DNA from: CAZEVY01 sp964515555
GTDB lineage: Bacteria; Acidobacteriota; Terriglobia; Bryobacterales; Bryobacteraceae
Assembly (NCBI GenBank): GCA_964515555.1
Contig: CAZEVY010000015.1
Location: 1-64,000 of the forward strand
DNA length: 64,000 bases
Reading direction: 5' to 3'
Of the stretch, positions 23,992-33,020 are shown in pieces. The stretch's first letter is position 1, and the number at the start of each line of letters is the position of its first letter. The translations under genes were made by a program, and so were the position numbers. The notes beneath the pieces are model-generated. The model saw nothing but the letters and a program-made list of their open reading frames with translations, was not told where the DNA came from and ran no database searches.

Positions 23992-26676
23992 TTACCGGCG
24001 CGCGACCGGTTCGGCGATCCAGACGTTGCTGCGTCTCTCGATCAGCGGCACGTACAACGAGTCGGCCGCCATGCCGTACCCGGGAAACGCGAGATTGAGG
24101 GGGACGCTCAGTCCTTCGTGAAAGTGCTGCAGCGCGAAAGGGGCGCCGTCGAGTTTCATGGTGGCGGGGTCGACACGCTGCACCCAGACGCACATGTAGC
24201 CGTCGCGGCCCGAGAAGAAGTAGAGCAGGCGGCCATCCGGCGACCACCAGGGCTTACCCTGCCAGACCGACGGCTTCCCCTCCACGACCGGGATCCACCG
24301 GGACGGTTCGACCGGTTTGCTGCCTGTCAGCGGGGCCACCAGAAGCGGATGGGTCAGCTCCGGCAGGACGCGCTTGAAGACCAGCCATCGGCCGTCCGGC
24401 GACACCTGACCGTCATGCAGGTCGTATTTCGGATCGGCCGCGAGGACCTGGCGCGCGCCGCCGGCGACATCGAGAGATTCCAGACGATTGGGCACCCCGT
24501 CATTGTTGAACAGCAAGACTTCCGGCCGGCCCGGGAGCCACTGGTAGAAACTCCGGCAGCTCTCGCAGACCGTGCGCCGGGCGCCGCCATCAAGATCGGC
24601 GAGGTCTAAGACGGCCTTTCCCGCCTCGACGCGCCGGAACAACAGGCGTTTGCCGTCCGGCGAGAGCATTCCGCGATCCTCGTTGGCGGCCGAGGCGACC
24701 AGCGGCTTTTCCGCGCCGCCCTTCAGATCGCGAATCCAGACGTCGTTCGTGCCTCCGCGATTGGAAGCAAACACGATGCTGCTGCTGTCATGCGACACGA
24801 ACGGAATGTAGTCCTGCCACTCGCCGTGGGTGATGCGTTCGGGCGCGCCGGTGGCTTTCCCCGCGTTCGGCTGAATCGAGAGGCGCCACAGGTTCATGCT
24901 GTTGGTTCCCGAAGCGAATGCGATGCGTCCGTCGTTCGCCATAGAAGGCGTGTACTCTCCGGTGCCCGAAGTGAGGCGGCGCATTCGCCCGAGGCTGCGG
25001 CCGTCCGGGGAGATCTCCACATCCCAGATGTTGGAGGAATCGAGGTTGCCGGCGGCGAATACGACCCGGTTCCCGGCGGTCCATTGGCGAGCGGCAATTC
25101 GGAACCGGTTTTTTTGTGCCATCTCGGCGGCGCCCAAGGAAACCGCTACTCCCCCCTCGACCGGAACCGTGTACCAGTCGTTGTACCGAAGTTCGCCCGG
25201 TAGTCCCTGCAAGAGAAGTTTCCTTCCATCCGGCGCCCACAGAACCTGGTTGACCCGGATAGACTCCGGGGACACCGGGACCACTTGAGGCCCGCCGCCA
25301 GCCACCGGTGCGATGTAGGTTTGAAACACGCGGTTGCCCCCAACACCGTGGAACGCGATTCGCGTGCCGTCCGGCGAAAAGCTGGGTGCGTTTCCAAACG
25401 CCGCGATCCGCTGCGGCTGGCCGCCCAGCGCGGAGATGACGAAGATACCTCGGATACTCGACTCGTACACGATTCTGCTTCCCTCGGGAGAGAAGCCGGG
25501 GTTTCCGTCGAAGCCGGGCTCGGTGGTCAACCGGATCGCACCGCCGCCGGAGACCTGCTGCACCCAGATATCCATGTTGCCGCGCTGGGCGCGGTCGGAG
25601 GAGTAGGCGACCAGTTTCCCGTCAGGAGAGATGGCGGGCTGGACCGTCGAACCCGTGTCCCTGGTCAACTGGATCAGACGGTATTGGGGGACGTCCGGGA
25701 CGCCGGATTGCCGCAGGAAGTACCACACGAGCGCGACCGGCAGAGCGGCCACGGCGATGATGGCGGCGATCGCCATGGTCCTCCGCTTCGGGGAAGGCGG
25801 AACCTCCGCGGGCGCGGACATACCGGAATCCGACTCTGTTTTCAGGTCTTCCAGCGCCACCTTGAGGTCGTCCATGTGTTGAAACCGTCGCGCCGGGACC
25901 TTGCGCAGGCAGCGATTGATGAGATTTGCCAGATCGCGCGGGACTTCCGCGCTGAGCGGCTCGGGGTCCTTGTGAATGATCGCCGCCAGCGCGGAGATGC
26001 TGGACTCGCCCCGGAACGCCCGCTGCCCCGTGACCATCTCATACAGCAACGCACCGAAGCTGAAAATATCGCTGCGCGCGTCGACGGGCTGTCCCTGGGC
26101 CTGCTCGGGCGACATGTAGGAGACGGTGCCGAGAATCACGCCTTCGCCGGTGTGCGGGCCGCTGGCGGCGACCGTGCGCGTCGCCTGGTCGGCCGCGACC
26201 GCCGGCTCGGTGAGCTTGGCGAGTCCGAAGTCCAGCACCTTGGCGAGGCCCTTGTGGGTCACCATGACGTTGCCCGGCTTGAGGTCGCGATGCACGATGC
26301 CTGCCTCGTGCGCGGCGGCGAGGGCGTCGGCGATCTGCACGGCGTACTTCAGGGCGTCGCCGATGGGCATCGCTTTACCGCCGATGCGCTCGTCGAGCGG
26401 CGCGCCGTCGACGTACTCCATCACGATGAAGTCGACGCCTTCGTGCTCACCGATGTCGTGCACGGTGACGATGTTGGGGTGATTCAGGGCGGAGGCGGAT
26501 TTGGCCTCGCGCACGAAGCGGCCTTTGCGCTCGGCGTCGGCGACGCGGTCAGCGGAGAGCACCTTGATGGCGACGAAGCGGTCGAGGCGCGGGTCGCGGG
26601 CCTTGTAAACGACGCCCATGCCGCCTTGTCCCAGTTTGTCGACGATTTCGTAGTGTGCGAGGGTTCGGCCGATCAT
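23992..26676 (-). CDS. membrane Ser/Thr protein kinase with PD40/WD40-like beta-propeller sensor
   Basis: An 894-residue kinase. The cytoplasmic domain starts IGRTLAHYEIVDKLGQGGMG (glycine loop) and has VAIKVL (ATP lysine), HRDLKPGNVM (catalytic loop), DFGLAKL and GTVSYMSPEQ. One transmembrane helix near residue 305 (TMAIAAIIAVAALPVALVWY) is followed by repeated PD40/TolB-like blades with SPDGxxxxF/Y cores (ISPDGKLVAYSSD, SPDGTRIAFHG, LSPDGKRLLFRR, VSPDGRWLVFKR). This PknB-TolB architecture is very abundant in Acidobacteria. A minus-strand TACAAT (26695-26690) lies 13 bases before the ATG. The ligand and targets are unknown. Confidence 0.92.
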   Translation of the reverse strand: MIGRTLAHYEIVDKLGQGGMGVVYKARDPRLDRFVAIKVLSADRVADAERKGRFVREAKSASALNHPNIVTVHDIGEHEGVDFIVMEYVDGAPLDERIGGKAMPIGDALKYAVQIADALAAAHEAGIVHRDLKPGNVMVTHKGLAKVLDFGLAKLTEPAVAADQATRTVAASGPHTGEGVILGTVSYMSPEQAQGQPVDARSDIFSFGALLYEMVTGQRAFRGESSISALAAIIHKDPEPLSAEVPRDLANLINRCLRKVPARRFQHMDDLKVALEDLKTESDSGMSAPAEVPPSPKRRTMAIAAIIAVAALPVALVWYFLRQSGVPDVPQYRLIQLTRDTGSTVQPAISPDGKLVAYSSDRAQRGNMDIWVQQVSGGGAIRLTTEPGFDGNPGFSPEGSRIVYESSIRGIFVISALGGQPQRIAAFGNAPSFSPDGTRIAFHGVGGNRVFQTYIAPVAGGGPQVVPVSPESIRVNQVLWAPDGRKLLLQGLPGELRYNDWYTVPVEGGVAVSLGAAEMAQKNRFRIAARQWTAGNRVVFAAGNLDSSNIWDVEISPDGRSLGRMRRLTSGTGEYTPSMANDGRIAFASGTNSMNLWRLSIQPNAGKATGAPERITHGEWQDYIPFVSHDSSSIVFASNRGGTNDVWIRDLKGGAEKPLVASAANEDRGMLSPDGKRLLFRRVEAGKAVLDLADLDGGARRTVCESCRSFYQWLPGRPEVLLFNNDGVPNRLESLDVAGGARQVLAADPKYDLHDGQVSPDGRWLVFKRVLPELTHPLLVAPLTGSKPVEPSRWIPVVEGKPSVWQGKPWWSPDGRLLYFFSGRDGYMCVWVQRVDPATMKLDGAPFALQHFHEGLSVPLNLAFPGYGMAADSLYVPLIERRSNVWIAEPVARR

Positions 26677-26697
26677 CTACGGTTTCCTGATTGTACA

Positions 26698-26741
26698 GGG
26701 GCCTGGAGGCCCCGCGCGGCCCTGGAGGGCCGCCCCACCTT
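26698..26741 (+). repeat. intergenic GC-rich repeat, copy 2
   Basis: Reads GGGGCCTGGAGGCCCC, a spacer, then CTGGAGGGCCGCCCCACCTT at 26722-26741, abutting the wecB stop at 26740. The 18-base core is shared with 16304-16321 (inverted) and 53318-53335. GGGGCCTGGAGGCCCC is self-complementary around a two-base centre. Confidence 0.65.
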
Positions 26742-27852
26742 ACTCGAAGGACTCGCGGATCGCGGCGGCGATGCGCTCGCCGGCGCGGCCGTCGCCGTAC
26801 GGATTGTGAATGCGCGACCGCCGCCGGTGCAGATCGGCGTCGTCGAGCAGGAGCGAAGCTTCGCCGACGATGCGGTCCTCGGCGGCGCCAACCAGCACCG
26901 CCGTCCCGGCTTCGACGGCCTCGGGCCGCTCGGTGGTTTCGCGCATGACCAGCACGGGTTTGCCGAGCGACGGCGCTTCCTCCTGGATTCCGCCCGAGTC
27001 GGTGAGCAGGAAGTGCGCGCGGCGCATCAGATCGACGAAGGGAACATAGGCGAGCGGATCGATCAGAACCACGTTGGGCGCGCCGGCGAGAGCGCGGCGC
27101 ACGGGGCCGTCGACGTTGGGGTTGGGGTGCACCGGGTAGACGATCTGCGCGTCGCCGCGGGCGCCGAGGCGAGCCAGCGCGCGGCAGATCGACTCGAAGC
27201 CTTCGCCGAAGCTCTCGCGCCGGTGCGCGGTGACGACGATGAGCCGCTTCGAGGGGTCGAGCCAGGGCCACGCGGGCGCGGGGAGCCGTCCCGCCTCCAG
27301 CTCGCCGGCGACGTGCAGCACGGCGTCGACGCCGGTGTTCCCGGTGACCCGGATGCGCTCGCGCGGGACGCCTTCAGCCTCGAGGTGGCGCGCGGCTCCC
27401 TCGGTGGCGGCGAAGTGCAGCGTGGCAAGGCGCGTGGCGAGCACGCGATTCAACTCCTCGGGGAAGGGGCGCGAGAAGTCGCCGGTGCGCAGCCCGGCCT
27501 CGACGTGCCCGACGGGGATGCGCCGGTAGAAGGCGGCCAGGGCGGCGGCGAACGTCGTGGTGGTGTCGCCCTGCACGAGCACCAGGTCCGGCGCTTCGGC
27601 GGCGAGCACGGGGTCGACGCCCGAGACGATGCGCGCGGTGGACTCGGCGAGCGTCTGCCCGGGGCGCATGAGATTCAGGTCGTGTCCGGGCGCGATGCCG
27701 AAGGCCGCGAGCGCCTGGTCGAGCAGGCCGCGGTGCTGGGCGGTGGCGCAGGTGCGGATGTCGAACTCCGGGGACGCGCGCATCCGGAGGATGACGGGGC
27801 TGAGCTTGATGGCCTCGGGCCGCGTTCCGAAGATGAACAGGATTCTCTTCAT
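26740..27852 (-). CDS. wecB: UDP-N-acetylglucosamine 2-epimerase (non-hydrolysing)
   Basis: A 370-residue enzyme interconverting UDP-GlcNAc and UDP-ManNAc for surface polysaccharide synthesis. Family signatures include FIFGTRPEAIKLSPV at the N-terminus, VQGDTTTTFAAALAAFY near residue 95, GHVEAGLRTGDF near 117, VTAHRRESFGE near 210, YPVHPNP near 239, and LLTDSGGIQEEAPSLGKPVL near 281. Length and motifs match WecB/MnaA closely. It lies 27 bases downstream of infA on the same strand. No other glycan genes adjoin it. Confidence 0.94.
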   Translation of the reverse strand: MKRILFIFGTRPEAIKLSPVILRMRASPEFDIRTCATAQHRGLLDQALAAFGIAPGHDLNLMRPGQTLAESTARIVSGVDPVLAAEAPDLVLVQGDTTTTFAAALAAFYRRIPVGHVEAGLRTGDFSRPFPEELNRVLATRLATLHFAATEGAARHLEAEGVPRERIRVTGNTGVDAVLHVAGELEAGRLPAPAWPWLDPSKRLIVVTAHRRESFGEGFESICRALARLGARGDAQIVYPVHPNPNVDGPVRRALAGAPNVVLIDPLAYVPFVDLMRRAHFLLTDSGGIQEEAPSLGKPVLVMRETTERPEAVEAGTAVLVGAAEDRIVGEASLLLDDADLHRRRSRIHNPYGDGRAGERIAAAIRESFE

Positions 27853-27879
27853 CGGCCCCGGCGAAATCGGGGAATGCGG

Positions 27880-28098
27880 CTACTTGTGGCGGTAGGTGAT
27901 CCGGCCCTTGGTGAGATCGTAGGGCGACATCTCCAGCGTGACGCGGTCGCCGGCCAGCACGCGGATGCGGTTGCGGCGCAGCTTGCCGGCCAGGTGCGCG
28001 AGCACGGTGCGGTCCTGATCCAACTGGACGCTGAACAAACCACTGGGAAACTTCTCGACTACGGTTCCGGTGACTTCGATGCAGTCTTCTTTACTCAT
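27880..28098 (-). CDS. infA: translation initiation factor IF-1
   Basis: A 72-residue OB-fold protein ([20 protein letters not shown], then [18 protein letters not shown] and [16 protein letters not shown]), the full length of IF-1, which occupies the ribosomal A site during initiation. ATG at 28098 follows AAGGAGG (28102-28108) at a short three-base spacing; a TTG directly upstream is the alternative. It is outside the usual ribosomal-protein cluster. A perfect minus-strand -10 TATAAT lies at 28136-28131, giving a leader of about 26 bases. Confidence 0.95.
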   Translation of the reverse strand: MSKEDCIEVTGTVVEKFPSGLFSVQLDQDRTVLAHLAGKLRRNRIRVLAGDRVTLEMSPYDLTKGRITYRHK

Positions 28099-28106
28099 CA
28101 ACCTCC

Positions 28107-28136
28107 TTGACAGGCCGGGGACTGAGCAACATTATA
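28107..28136. promoter_or_regulatory. overlapping divergent promoters between infA and an SDR gene
   Basis: On the plus strand TTGACA (28107-28112) is 17 bases from CATTAT (28130-28135), pointing to the SDR gene at 28144. On the minus strand TATAAT (28136-28131) points to infA. The two -10 boxes occupy the same bases, so the polymerases would exclude each other. The TTGACA also overlaps the infA ribosome site. Confidence 0.6.
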
Positions 28137-28143
28137 ACCTGGG

Positions 28144-28971
28144 ATGAACGTGGAAGCGCTAAAAGAGAAGACGGTGCTGATTACCGGCTCGGGCCGCGGG
28201 ATCGGCAAGCGGCTGGCGTTGGGTTTCGCCGGGCAGGGCGCGCGGGTGGCGCTGCTGGCGCGCAGCAAGGGCGAACTGGACCTGGCGCACCTGGAGATCG
28301 AGCACGCCGGCGGGGCGGCCATGCGCGTGAGGGCCGACGTGCGCAACTTCGACGAGACGTCGACGGCGGTGGAGCGCGTGCGGGCGCACTTCGGCGACAT
28401 TCACGTGCTGATCTGCGCGGCGGCGGTGCAGGGGCCGATCGGGCCGTTCCTGGAGAACGGGATCAAAGCCTGGGAGGAGACGCTCGACACGAATCTGCTG
28501 GGAGTCGCCAACACCTGCCGGGCGGTGCTGCCGCGGATGATCGAGCGGCGCGCCGGGAAGGTGATCGCGCTGAGCGGGGGCGGGGCGGCCGGGACGCGTC
28601 CGAATTTTTCGGCCTACGCGGCCTCGAAGGCGGCGCTGGTGCGCTTCGTGGAGACGCTGGCGGAGGAGGTGCGCGACCACAACGTGCAGGTGAACGCCAT
28701 GTCGCCGGGCGGCTCCTATACGCACATGACCGACGAGATCCTGCGGGCGGGCGACAAGGCGGGCTGGAAGGACCAGCAGGAGGCGCTGGAGGTTCGCATG
28801 ACGGGCGGGGTGACGCCGGAAAAACAAGTCCAACTGGCTTTGTTCCTGGCCTCGGAGCGGTCGAATCATATCAGCGGGAAGCTGATTTCGGTGCAGGACG
28901 ACTGGAAGCGGCTGGAGACGACATCGATCGCGCCGGACCTGTATACGCTGCGGAGGCTGCAACGGGGGTAA
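28144..28971 (+). CDS. short-chain dehydrogenase/reductase
   Basis: A 275-residue classical SDR. TGSGRGIGK near residues 14-22 is the cofactor-binding TGxxxGxG motif, the catalytic Ser-Tyr-Lys set appears as LSGGGAAG (about 139) and YAASK (about 158), and NAMSPGGSYTHM follows. Arg after the second Gly and near strand 2 (ALLARSKGEL) hints at NADP(H). The C-terminal ISVQDDWKRLE is common in acidobacterial SDRs of unknown substrate. Its promoter would place the mRNA start only one or two bases before the ATG. Confidence 0.9.
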   Translation: MNVEALKEKTVLITGSGRGIGKRLALGFAGQGARVALLARSKGELDLAHLEIEHAGGAAMRVRADVRNFDETSTAVERVRAHFGDIHVLICAAAVQGPIGPFLENGIKAWEETLDTNLLGVANTCRAVLPRMIERRAGKVIALSGGGAAGTRPNFSAYAASKAALVRFVETLAEEVRDHNVQVNAMSPGGSYTHMTDEILRAGDKAGWKDQQEALEVRMTGGVTPEKQVQLALFLASERSNHISGKLISVQDDWKRLETTSIAPDLYTLRRLQRG

Positions 28972-28977
28972 GAGCTA

Positions 28978-30297
28978 TCAGCGGTCAGCGATCAGCGGGG
29001 GCCGCGAGAGGAGGCGGTCCGCTACGTAGCGCGCTACCAGGCGGGCGCCGGACTCGTTGAAGTGGCAGTCGTCGAAGAACGCCGAGGTGTCCTTGGGGAT
29101 GGCGGCGGCAAGGTCGTAGCACTCGGCGGAGTTGTCGGCGCATTCCGCCAGCAGCGCGCGATTATAGCGATCCATTCCGATGGCGAGGTCCTTCGTCGGG
29201 ACATAGGCGCGCGCGCGATTCTGCGGCCCCACCCAGCCGAACCAGTTCAGGGCGTCGAGCTCTCGCGGCAGGTCCGCCCGCCACAGGGCCGGCTGCGTCA
29301 GGAAGATGCAGCGCTTGCCGATACGGCGGCACTGCGCCATGATCCCCGACAGCCGGGAGCGGTACTCCTCGAGATTCTTCTCCAGCGGCGGCAGGGGAAC
29401 CCAGGGGCCTCGCGAGCGCGCCGCCCGGGCCTGTGCCATGCGTTTCGCGGAAGGCTCCAGGCGGCGCTCCGCGGACCGGAGCGAGTCCCGGAGAATCTGC
29501 ACCGTGTGGAGGTCGAGAAAGCTCAGATGTCCCGGATCGCGCAACCGGGGCCACGCGTTTCGCGCGCGGCGATCGAGCCGCTCCTGGGTGGAGGCACCCT
29601 CGAACTGAATAGCCACCGAGAGGTCGTTGATGCCGACTAGAAACACCAGGGCGTCGAAGCGGCGCACGACCGGCAGTTTCTCAATCGCCCGCGCGTGCTC
29701 GGCGGTGGTGGCCGCACTTACGCCAATGCTCCCGACGAAGGCGAAGCGTTCCTTCTGCGCCGCGTTGAGCCCGTCCATGAGCAACTGCGTCCAGGTCTCG
29801 GAATCGTCCAGCGCGACGCAGATGGTGGTGCTTCCGCCAATGGCGAGAATCGTGTAGTTCGCTCGATCCGCGCGCAGAAGATCGACCGAGGGACCGCGAA
29901 CGCCCCATTCGTTGTAGGTGGCCGTCGCCCTGCCGAAGACACCGGGCCGGATCGAAGAGTCCGACTCGGCGCCTTGGCGCGTCCCCGGCTCGAAGTAACC
30001 GATTTTCGGCCTCATTGCCGCCCGAATCGACAGGACGCCCTCCACCAGCCCGGCCGCAAACAACACTGCGTACTGCACCAGCAGGATTCGCACCACGGCC
30101 GAGCGCGCCCGTCCGCGCATGGCGAGCACGAACATCACGATCGTCCCGGCGGCCCAGGCGGCGCAACCGGCGACCGCCGCAAGATAGAGCGCCGGATGCA
30201 GAGTGACGCCGCGCCCCAGGTCCGCTACCAGCAGCATCGGGAGGGCGGCGGGAGCGAGGATCAGGACGGCTGTCAGCAGCCTCCGTCTTGGATGCAT
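28978..30297 (-). CDS. membrane-anchored SGNH/GDSL hydrolase
   Basis: A 439-residue protein with three N-terminal transmembrane helices (about residues 7-26, 35-60 and 68-90) and an extracytoplasmic SGNH esterase domain. Block I is AIGGSTT near residue 154, block III is VGINDLS near 225, and the catalytic Asp/His appear as FFDDCHFNESG near 417. SGNH hydrolases deacylate or deacetylate carbohydrates and lipids. It converges tail-to-tail on the SDR gene, with six bases between stops. Confidence 0.82.
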   Translation of the reverse strand: MHPRRRLLTAVLILAPAALPMLLVADLGRGVTLHPALYLAAVAGCAAWAAGTIVMFVLAMRGRARSAVVRILLVQYAVLFAAGLVEGVLSIRAAMRPKIGYFEPGTRQGAESDSSIRPGVFGRATATYNEWGVRGPSVDLLRADRANYTILAIGGSTTICVALDDSETWTQLLMDGLNAAQKERFAFVGSIGVSAATTAEHARAIEKLPVVRRFDALVFLVGINDLSVAIQFEGASTQERLDRRARNAWPRLRDPGHLSFLDLHTVQILRDSLRSAERRLEPSAKRMAQARAARSRGPWVPLPPLEKNLEEYRSRLSGIMAQCRRIGKRCIFLTQPALWRADLPRELDALNWFGWVGPQNRARAYVPTKDLAIGMDRYNRALLAECADNSAECYDLAAAIPKDTSAFFDDCHFNESGARLVARYVADRLLSRPPLIADR

Positions 30298-30337
30298 GAG
30301 GATTCATCTTATCCGCGGGGCGAGTGGCCGCGCGCGC

Positions 30338-30343
30338 TAGACT
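30338..30343 (+). promoter_or_regulatory. -10 hexamer of the M14 peptidase gene
   Basis: TAGACT ends seven bases before the ATG at 30351. It is identical to the hexamer before the HAD gene at position 15, with nearly the same spacing. No ribosome site is seen, supporting a leaderless transcript. Confidence 0.45.
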
Positions 30344-30350
30344 ATCCGGG

Positions 30351-31952
30351 ATGGTATTCGGCACGACACTCCTGCTGTTTTTCCTGGCGCAGGACGACGC
30401 TCTGCGATCGCGGGCCGAGCGCACCAACTACGAGGAGACGAGCGGCTACCAGGATGTTGTGGCGTTCGTCGATGCGCTGGCCCGGCGGTCCGATCGCGTG
30501 CGGGTGGAGACATTCGGCCGGACCGAAGAGGGCCGCGCGCTGCCGTTGTTGATCGTCGCCGATCCGCCGGTGGCGACGCCGCGTGAGGCGGCGGCGTCGG
30601 GGAAGCCGGTGGTGTTCGTCTTCGCCAATATCCACGGCGGCGAGGTGGAGGGCAAAGAGGCGCTGCACGAGATCGGGCGGCGGCTGGCGCTCGGCGATCT
30701 GCGGGCGCTGCTCGAGCGCGTGGTGGTGCTGATCGCGCCGATTTACAACGCCGACGGCAACGAGCGCGTCGACCTTGCCAATCGCACGGCGCAGAACGGG
30801 CCGGTGGCCGGCGTCGGGCGGCGCGAAAACGCCAAGGGCCTCGATCTGAATCGCGACTTCGTGAAGCTGGAGGCCGCCGAGACGCGGGCGCTGGTCGGCG
30901 CGATCGACCGCTGGGACCCGCATGTTACGCTCGACCTGCACACCACCAACGGGTCGTATCACGGCTATCACCTGACGTATTCGATACCGCTCAACCCCAA
31001 CGTCGACGCCCGCATCCTGAGCTATCACCGCGACCGCATGATGCCGGCGCTCGGGCGCGCCATGGTCGAGCGTCATCGCTTTCGCACTTATTACTACGGC
31101 AACTTCTCCGGGCCCGCGGAAGACCGCACCTGGCGCGCCTTCGATCATCGTCCGCGGATCGGACAGAACTACGTCGGGTTCCGCAACCGGCTGACGATTC
31201 TCTCGGAGGCCTACAGCTACCTCGGCTTCCAGCGGCGCATCGAGGTGACGGCGGCCTTCGTCGAGGAGATTCTGCGCTTCGCCGCCGCCAACGGCGCCGA
31301 GATCCGCGACCTGACGCGGCGCGCCGACCTCGACGCGCAGCGTCTGCCCGGCCGCTCGATGGGAGTCGCCTTCGAGATGCGGCCGCTCGCCGAGCCGGTG
31401 GAGATTCTGACGGGCGAGGTCGTGCGGGTGAAGAATCCCCGGTCGGGCCGCGAGATGACGGCGATGGTCGAGGACAAGACGACGCCGGTGCGCATGCGGG
31501 ACTTCGGCGTCTTCGCCGCGACGAAGTCCATTGCCGCGCCGAGCGCGTGGCTGTTGCGGCGGGAGGCCGCGACGGAGGTGGCGATCGAGAAGCTGCTCGC
31601 ACACGGCATCGTGGTGGAGGAACTGACGGGCGCGCTCACGGCGGAGGTCGAGAGTTTCGCGATCGCGCAAGCGGTGCGGTCGCCGCGCGCGTTCCAGGGG
31701 CATAACGAAGTGCGGCTCGCGGGCGAATACCGGAAGGAGACGGTGGGGTTCGCGGCCGGGTCGATTGTGGTGCGGGCGTCGCAGCCGCTGGGCGCGCTGG
31801 CGTTCTATCTGCTCGAAGCCGAGAGCGACGACAGCCTGGCGACGTGGAACTTCCTCGACTCCTACGCGGCGGCGGGGAAGACGTATCCGGTCTATCGTCT
31901 ATTGAAGGAGGCGAAGTTTTCGAGCCGCCTCCACTCCGGGAAGGTGCAATAG
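30351..31952 (+). CDS. M14-family zinc carboxypeptidase-like protein
   Basis: A 533-residue protein with a short hydrophobic N-terminus ([14 protein letters not shown]). Zinc ligands are the His and Glu of [12 protein letters not shown] near residue 94 and the His of [11 protein letters not shown] near 197. LDLNRDF near 163 and the catalytic Glu in ILSEAYSY near 283 complete the M14 core. The C-terminal 230 residues form additional domains. Members cleave C-terminal amino acids or cell-wall peptides outside the cell. It is followed by the DAHP synthase gene one base later, although the functions look unrelated. Confidence 0.85.
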   Translation: MVFGTTLLLFFLAQDDALRSRAERTNYEETSGYQDVVAFVDALARRSDRVRVETFGRTEEGRALPLLIVADPPVATPREAAASGKPVVFVFANIHGGEVEGKEALHEIGRRLALGDLRALLERVVVLIAPIYNADGNERVDLANRTAQNGPVAGVGRRENAKGLDLNRDFVKLEAAETRALVGAIDRWDPHVTLDLHTTNGSYHGYHLTYSIPLNPNVDARILSYHRDRMMPALGRAMVERHRFRTYYYGNFSGPAEDRTWRAFDHRPRIGQNYVGFRNRLTILSEAYSYLGFQRRIEVTAAFVEEILRFAAANGAEIRDLTRRADLDAQRLPGRSMGVAFEMRPLAEPVEILTGEVVRVKNPRSGREMTAMVEDKTTPVRMRDFGVFAATKSIAAPSAWLLRREAATEVAIEKLLAHGIVVEELTGALTAEVESFAIAQAVRSPRAFQGHNEVRLAGEYRKETVGFAAGSIVVRASQPLGALAFYLLEAESDDSLATWNFLDSYAAAGKTYPVYRLLKEAKFSSRLHSGKVQ

Positions 31953-31953
31953 C

Positions 31954-33000
31954 ATGCTGATTGTCATGCGCGCGCAGGCGACCGAGGCCGATGTCGCCGC
32001 GGTGTGCGGCAGAATCGAATCGCTCGGCTTCCGGCCGCACATCATTCCGGGCGCGCAGCGCACGGCGATCGGCATCACCGGAAACCAGGGAGCGGTCGCG
32101 GCGGAGGAGTTCGAGGGACTGCCGGGCGTAGCCGAGGCCATCCGCGTCTCGAAGCCCTACAAGCTGGTGAGCCGCGAGGTGAAGCCGGACGACACCGTGG
32201 TGCGGATCGCGGGCGCGGCGATCGGCGGGAGCGAACTGGTGCTGTGCGGCGGGCCATGCTCGGTCGAATCGAGCGAGCAGATCCTGGCGTCGGCGCGCGC
32301 CGTGAAGGCCGCGGGCGCGCAACTGCTTCGCGGCGGCGCCTACAAGCCCCGCACGTCGCCCTACGCGTTCCAGGGCCTGGCCGAGGACGGCCTGAAACTG
32401 CTCGCCGAGGCGCGCGCGGAGACCGGACTGGGGATCGTCACGGAAGCCATCGACGTGGAGACCTTCGACCTGGTGGAGCGCTACGCCGACTGCGCGCAGA
32501 TCGGCGCCCGCAACATGCAAAACTTCTCTCTGCTGCGCCGGGCGGGGCGCTCGCGCATGCCAGTGCTGCTCAAGCGCGGCATGTCGTCGACGCTCGAGGA
32601 ATTCCTCATGGCGGCCGAGTACCTGCTCGCCGAAGGCAACTACCAGGTGGTGTTGTGCGAACGCGGCGTGCGCACCTTCGCCGACCACACGCGCAACACG
32701 CTCGACCTGAGCGTGGTGCCTGCGGTGCAGTCGCTCTCGCACCTGCCCATCATCGTCGACCCCAGCCACGGCACCGGCAAGCGCGACAAGGTCCACCCGA
32801 TGGCGATGGCGGCGGTGGCCGCGGGCGCCTCGGGGCTGATCGTCGAGGTGCACCCGTCGCCCGACCGCGCGCTGTCGGACGGCTACCAGTCGCTCTATCC
32901 GGAGCAATTCCGCGAGCTGGCCGGGGACTGCCGGGCGCTGTGGGACCTGCTGGCGCGGCGGCGGGCGGCGAGTACAACCTTCGCGCCGACCACTCCCTGA
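31954..33000 (+). CDS. aroF: 3-deoxy-7-phosphoheptulonate (DAHP) synthase, type I beta
   Basis: A 348-residue enzyme joining phosphoenolpyruvate and erythrose 4-phosphate, the first step of aromatic amino acid synthesis. The N-terminal FDL/ACT-like regulatory domain ([20 protein letters not shown]) is followed by the KDPG-like barrel: CGGPCSVES near residue 99, [17 protein letters not shown] near 122, LLKRGMSST near 203, LCERGVRTF near 235 and [12 protein letters not shown] near 264. The regulatory domain implies feedback control. The gene overlaps no neighbour but abuts the M14 peptidase gene. Confidence 0.94.
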   Translation: MLIVMRAQATEADVAAVCGRIESLGFRPHIIPGAQRTAIGITGNQGAVAAEEFEGLPGVAEAIRVSKPYKLVSREVKPDDTVVRIAGAAIGGSELVLCGGPCSVESSEQILASARAVKAAGAQLLRGGAYKPRTSPYAFQGLAEDGLKLLAEARAETGLGIVTEAIDVETFDLVERYADCAQIGARNMQNFSLLRRAGRSRMPVLLKRGMSSTLEEFLMAAEYLLAEGNYQVVLCERGVRTFADHTRNTLDLSVVPAVQSLSHLPIIVDPSHGTGKRDKVHPMAMAAVAAGASGLIVEVHPSPDRALSDGYQSLYPEQFRELAGDCRALWDLLARRRAASTTFAPTTP

Positions 33001-33020
33001 CGGTCGTGGCTCCGAACCCG

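Noticed and set aside
25285..28110. 941-codon open frame on the plus strand
   Set aside because: Antisense to the kinase, wecB and infA, all with clear motifs. Composition is that of a shadow frame.
32004..33020. N-terminal extension of the AzgA-like permease frame
   Set aside because: It overlaps the DAHP synthase gene in another frame. The membrane protein begins naturally near 33006-33021.
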